Assembly (NCBI GenBank): GCA_030562195.1
Contig: JAUJPP010000012.1
Span: 18,352,001-18,416,000 of the forward strand
DNA length: 64,000 nucleotides
Origin: Nipponacmea schrenckii
Lineage: Eukaryota; Mollusca; Gastropoda; Lottiidae
Direction of reading: 5' to 3'
The first letter of the stretch is position 1, and the number at the start of each line of letters is the position of its first letter. Made by a program: the position numbers and the translations under genes. Below the pieces are notes generated by a model. The model worked only from the letters and a program-made list of their open reading frames with translations. It searched no databases and had not been told where the DNA came from. This document shows positions 60,618 through 64,000 of the stretch, one piece after another.

Positions 60618-62889
60618 CGAAAGACTTGGTAGAGGAAAACGAACTCGGTTTATAGAGAAATCTGGATGGAATCCACCAGACACCGCGATCGACCATAATA
60701 TTTTGAGTAAATGCGACAAACTATACGAAGAAGTTTCTCGTTTACCACTGGTTAATGAGAAGAATAACCTTACCAATTTTGAGCGTTCTGTTTTAAATAT
60801 TCTAAAAAATGATCAGACTATAATTATTCGAAAAAGTGACAAGGGCAATTGCTGTGTCATTCAAAACCGCGTTGACTATATTTTTGAATTAGAAAAACAA
60901 CTAAGTAATTCAAATCACTACCGCGAATTGGACCAGCCTATTTTTATGGAAACAGCGATAAAGATTAATGATATTTTGAAAATTCTAGTAAGAAAATCCT
61001 TCATATCCGATTCTCAGTTTGACTATCTTTGTGCAAAACCAGAAGTTCGGCAACGTCACATTTATACATTACCAAAAATTCATAAAAATCCAGAATCCGA
61101 ATGGTGCGTTGCAAACACAGTACCCAAAGGCAGACCTATCATTTCTGACTGTGCAAGCGAATCATACCAAGTTTCCGAATATATTGATCATTTCTTACTG
61201 CCATTGGCTTGTAAACATCCTTCTTATCTTAAAGATACCACCGATTTTATAGAAAAAATTCGAAAATTAGATATTCCAGACAATGCGCTATTTATCTCGT
61301 TAGATGTAACAAGTATGTATACGAATATTGACAACAAATCGGGATTAGACGCTGTACAAAAAGCCTTTCTTAGAAATCCATGTTCTGACCGTCCAGACAA
61401 AGAAATATTAGATCTCCTAGAATTATGTCTTACGCGCAATGACTTTACTTTTAATGGAAAAATATATCTTCAAACTTCTGGCACTGCGATGGGGAAACGC
61501 TTCGCGCCGAGTTATGCGAACATTTTTATGGCCCAATGGGAACGCGAAATATCATTAATATCCCCGTTTCAACCTTTCTTCTATGGAAGGTTTTTAGACG
61601 ATATTTTCATAATTTGGACAGAATCTTTGGCAAACTTTTGGGAATATTTTGAAATTTTAAATAATCACCATCCTTCTGTGAAATTAACTGCAAACATTTC
61701 CAAAAACAGTATGAATTTTTTGGATACGACAGTATTCAAAGGACCTAATTTCAATCAAACTAAAAAAATAGATATCAAAGTGTATTTCAAAGAAACCGAC
61801 ACACACCAACTTTTGTTCAAAACTTCGTTTCATCCGAAGCACACGTTTTCTGGCGTAATTAAATTGCAAATTCTGAGATTTAACAGAACTTGCACGAGAA
61901 AGACAGATTTTGATTCGGCGTGCGAACTAGTTTTTAGCAAATTGCGAGAAAGGGGTTATTCAAAACGTTTTTTGCGCAAAATTAAAAACGACACTATTTT
62001 GGAGATTCAAAAGAAAAATGACCCCCCTCCTCCGCCCAATGGTTTTGGCTCCATACCGTGTAGAGGTTCTAGGTGTCGTACCTGCGAATATGTACATAGT
62101 TCACACTATTTCAAGAATAATAAAAACGGAAAAATATTTCAGATGAATGACATACTTTCATGTAAAGATAAAAATATAATCTACCTAATTTCTTGCAAAA
62201 AATGCGATGTTCAATATGTTGGTGAAACCCAAAATGCGTTGCGTACTCGATTTAGCGGCCACCGTTTTGATATACTTCATAAGAAAGATAGACCAATTGC
62301 GAATCATTTCAACCAACCCAATCATTCCATTGAAGATCTTCTGGTTATGCCTATCGAACAAGTTCCTTGTTTACCTACAGTTAAACCTAAAACCACACGA
62401 TTGCAGAGAGAGAGTTTCTGGATTGATCAGTTACAAACTGTTATACCTAATGGACTTAACATCCAACATGACAACCAAATCATACCCTTTGTTGCAACCT
62501 ATAATACTACAGCCAAAAATGCCTCTTTGATTGTCAAACGATATTATAAAGAACTCCAATATCAATTTCCTAATATTTACACTAAACGTTTGGTTACTGC
62601 TTTTAAGAGAAATAAAAATCTTAGTAATTTACTAGTCTATGGCAAATTGGACCCCATTCCATTAACTCCCTCAAACAATTGAATCATGTTAGTTATATGT
62701 ATATATTATTTGCAAGTATTATTATATTTTAGTCATTTAAGATTTCATTGTTATCTTTAATTGTATTTTTAATCTAATCTTCGGAATCATTACTTTATGT
62801 AATAACAGAAATGTGAAGGAAAATGTATGTTCTCTTCTTGTGACCTTGGCCAGTGCTTCCATAGGAGAGTATCTTCTATAACACCCAAT
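60618..62889 (+). mobile_element. Penelope-like element, 5'-truncated, inserted in a satellite
   Basis: It starts in mid-frame immediately after a satellite unit and ends about 200 bp after the ORF stop, where the satellite resumes. The 9 bp 'acaattact' occurs at both edges (60609-60617 and 62890-62898), consistent with a target duplication or with microhomology to the repeat. The 3' region (62683-62889) has no polyA tail and no obvious hammerhead ribozyme core. Confidence 0.9.
60619..62682 (+). CDS. Penelope-like reverse transcriptase with GIY-YIG endonuclease (5'-truncated ORF, otherwise intact)
   Basis: An uninterrupted frame of 687 codons runs from the junction; the first residues (ERLGRGKRTRFIEKSGWNP) are element sequence without a start codon. 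Numbering from a TTG at 60703 (659 residues): the DKG motif typical of Penelope-like elements at 46-48 (KSDKGNC), a TLPKIHK motif (122-128), RT motif A SLDVTSMYTN with Asp201, motif B TSGTAMGKRFAP (258-269), motif C FLDD (297-300), a Cys-rich linker CRGSRCRTC (453-461), and a GIY-YIG core IYLISCKKCDVQYVGET (493-509) with R514/R516 and the catalytic-type Glu570 (QRESFW). RT and nuclease are expected to act together in target-primed insertion. Only the N-terminus is missing, so this is a recent insertion. This copy lacks its promoter and start. Confidence 0.93.
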   Translation, partial: ERLGRGKRTRFIEKSGWNPPDTAIDHNILSKCDKLYEEVSRLPLVNEKNNLTNFERSVLNILKNDQTIIIRKSDKGNCCVIQNRVDYIFELEKQLSNSNHYRELDQPIFMETAIKINDILKILVRKSFISDSQFDYLCAKPEVRQRHIYTLPKIHKNPESEWCVANTVPKGRPIISDCASESYQVSEYIDHFLLPLACKHPSYLKDTTDFIEKIRKLDIPDNALFISLDVTSMYTNIDNKSGLDAVQKAFLRNPCSDRPDKEILDLLELCLTRNDFTFNGKIYLQTSGTAMGKRFAPSYANIFMAQWEREISLISPFQPFFYGRFLDDIFIIWTESLANFWEYFEILNNHHPSVKLTANISKNSMNFLDTTVFKGPNFNQTKKIDIKVYFKETDTHQLLFKTSFHPKHTFSGVIKLQILRFNRTCTRKTDFDSACELVFSKLRERGYSKRFLRKIKNDTILEIQKKNDPPPPPNGFGSIPCRGSRCRTCEYVHSSHYFKNNKNGKIFQMNDILSCKDKNIIYLISCKKCDVQYVGETQNALRTRFSGHRFDILHKKDRPIANHFNQPNHSIEDLLVMPIEQVPCLPTVKPKTTRLQRESFWIDQLQTVIPNGLNIQHDNQIIPFVATYNTTAKNASLIVKRYYKELQYQFPNIYTKRLVTAFKRNKNLSNLLVYGKLDPIPLTPSNN

Positions 62890-63835
62890 ACAATTACTGG
62901 TTCATGTATGACTTACACAATTACTGGTTTATGTATGACTTCACAATTACTGGATCATGTATGACCATCACAATTACTGGTTTATGTATGACTTACATAA
63001 TTACTGGTTTATGTATGACTTACACAATTACTGGTTTAAGTATGAATTACACAATTACTGGTTTATGTATGACTTACACAATTACTGGTTTAAGTATGAA
63101 TTACACAATTACTGGTTTATGTATGACCTACACAATTACTAGTTTATGTATGACTTAAACAATTACTGGTTTATGTATGACTTACACAATTACTGGTTTA
63201 TGTATGACTTACACAATTACTGGTTTAAGTATGAATTACACAATTACTGGTTTATGTATGACTTACACAATTACTGGATCATGTATGACTTACACAATTA
63301 CTGGTTTAAGTATGAATTACACAATTACTGGTTTATGTATGACTTACACAATTACTGGTTTAAGTATGAATTACACAATTACTGGTTTATGTATGACTTA
63401 CATAATTACTGGTTTATGTATGACCTATACAATTACTGGTTTATGTATGACTTAAACAATTACTGGTTCATGTATGACCTACATAATTACTGGTTTATGT
63501 ATGACTTACATAATTACTGGTTTATGTATTACTTATACAATTACTGGTTTATGTATGACTTCACAATTACTGGATCATGTATGACCATCACAATTACTGG
63601 TTTATGTATGACTTACATAATTACTGGTTTATGTATGACTTACACAATTACTGGTTTAAGTATGAATTACACAATTACTGGTTAATGTATGACTTACACA
63701 ATTACTAGTTTATGTATGACTTACACAATTACTGGTTCATGTATGAATTACACAATTCCTGTTTCATGTATGAATTACACAATTACTGGTTCATGAATGA
63801 CTTACACAATTACTGGTTCATGTATAACTTACATT
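62890..63835. repeat. 27 bp satellite, right arm
   Basis: About 35 units of 'acacaattactggtttatgt' plus 'atgactt', with variants (ggttcatg, ggtttaagtatgaatt, ggatcatg, gtatgaccatc). A block of variants at about 62925-63050 recurs at about 63545-63670, showing a higher-order duplication roughly 620 bp long. Overlapping ORFs are artefacts. Confidence 0.95.
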
Positions 63836-63976
63836 CTAATTAAGTCTTCAAGTGACATTGGTCACCTTCCATACAATAAGCTCACTAAAGTCTCAGAAAT
63901 GTAGGAAAGAGGCTAATCAGTAATAGTATTAACAACTTACTTTGACCATTTTCTCAGTCTTTTCTTGTTGGAAATT

Positions 63977-64000
63977 ATTTGAAATGAATGGAGTATAAAG
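63977..64000 (-). mobile_element. Start of a SINE family A copy at the window edge
   Basis: 'tgaaatgaatggagtataaa' resembles the 'gaaatgaatggagttttacg' that begins the reverse copy at 50312. Cut by the window. Confidence 0.45.

Noticed and set aside
62683..62889. Hammerhead ribozyme, as often found in Penelope-like element ends
   Set aside because: No CTGATGA...GAAA core arrangement could be found in the 3' region; the 5' end, where it might lie, is truncated.
62904..63685. ORFs with YDLHNYWFM repeats (84-179 codons)
   Set aside because: Overlapping frames of the 27 bp satellite; several frames are equally open.

Overview
The window is animal nuclear DNA: AT-rich, with intron-rich genes using GT-AG splice sites, tRNA-derived SINEs, MITE-like foldbacks, a Penelope-like retroelement and many minisatellites. 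Protein content and repeat style suggest a lophotrochozoan, most likely a mollusc. That placement is inference. No prokaryotic features (operons, Shine-Dalgarno sites, CRISPR) are present.

Layout. (1) About 0.45-2.9 kb, + strand: the last three coding exons of an unrecognised gene with a Lys-rich then acidic/Ser-rich C-terminus. (2) 5.3-14.2 kb, + strand: a complete 14-exon gene for MFSD1, the lysosomal MFS dipeptide transporter; the exons join in phase to 462 codons plus stop. SINEs and MITEs sit in its introns. (3) 14.2-20.2 kb: convergent intergenic or 3'UTR sequence with two minisatellites. (4) 20.2-29.4 kb, - strand: five exons encoding the conserved C-terminal part of SCHIP1 (schwannomin-interacting protein 1). 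Its 5' end is not certain. Two candidate alternative first exons, at 38.1 and 48.2 kb, would make most of 29-48 kb SCHIP1 intron. (5) 29-51 kb: no firm exon, but an unusually dense set of minisatellites (18 to about 71 bp units), several SINEs, two strong foldbacks and an inverted pair of a dispersed repeat. (6) 52.1-59.0 kb: three head-to-tail copies of a 2.1-2.4 kb segment. Each carries remnants of a Penelope-type endonuclease domain. Copies 2 and 3 carry an expanded 27 bp minisatellite. (7) 59.1-59.6 kb: a short coding-like stretch of unknown nature. (8) 60.5-63.8 kb: a Penelope-like element with a long intact RT plus GIY-YIG frame, inserted inside a different 27 bp satellite.

The observations most worth a second look are: a roughly 30-unit tandem array whose repeat unit looks like a copy of the SCHIP1 splice-acceptor junction it abuts; a second array of similar period on the far side of the next SCHIP1 exon, whose units carry consensus splice donors; the satellite-embedded Penelope element; the nested triplication; and MFSD1-SCHIP1 adjacency, which recalls the human 3q25 neighbourhood.

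No firmly new defence, toxin or catalytic system was found. The interest lies in repeat biology and gene architecture.
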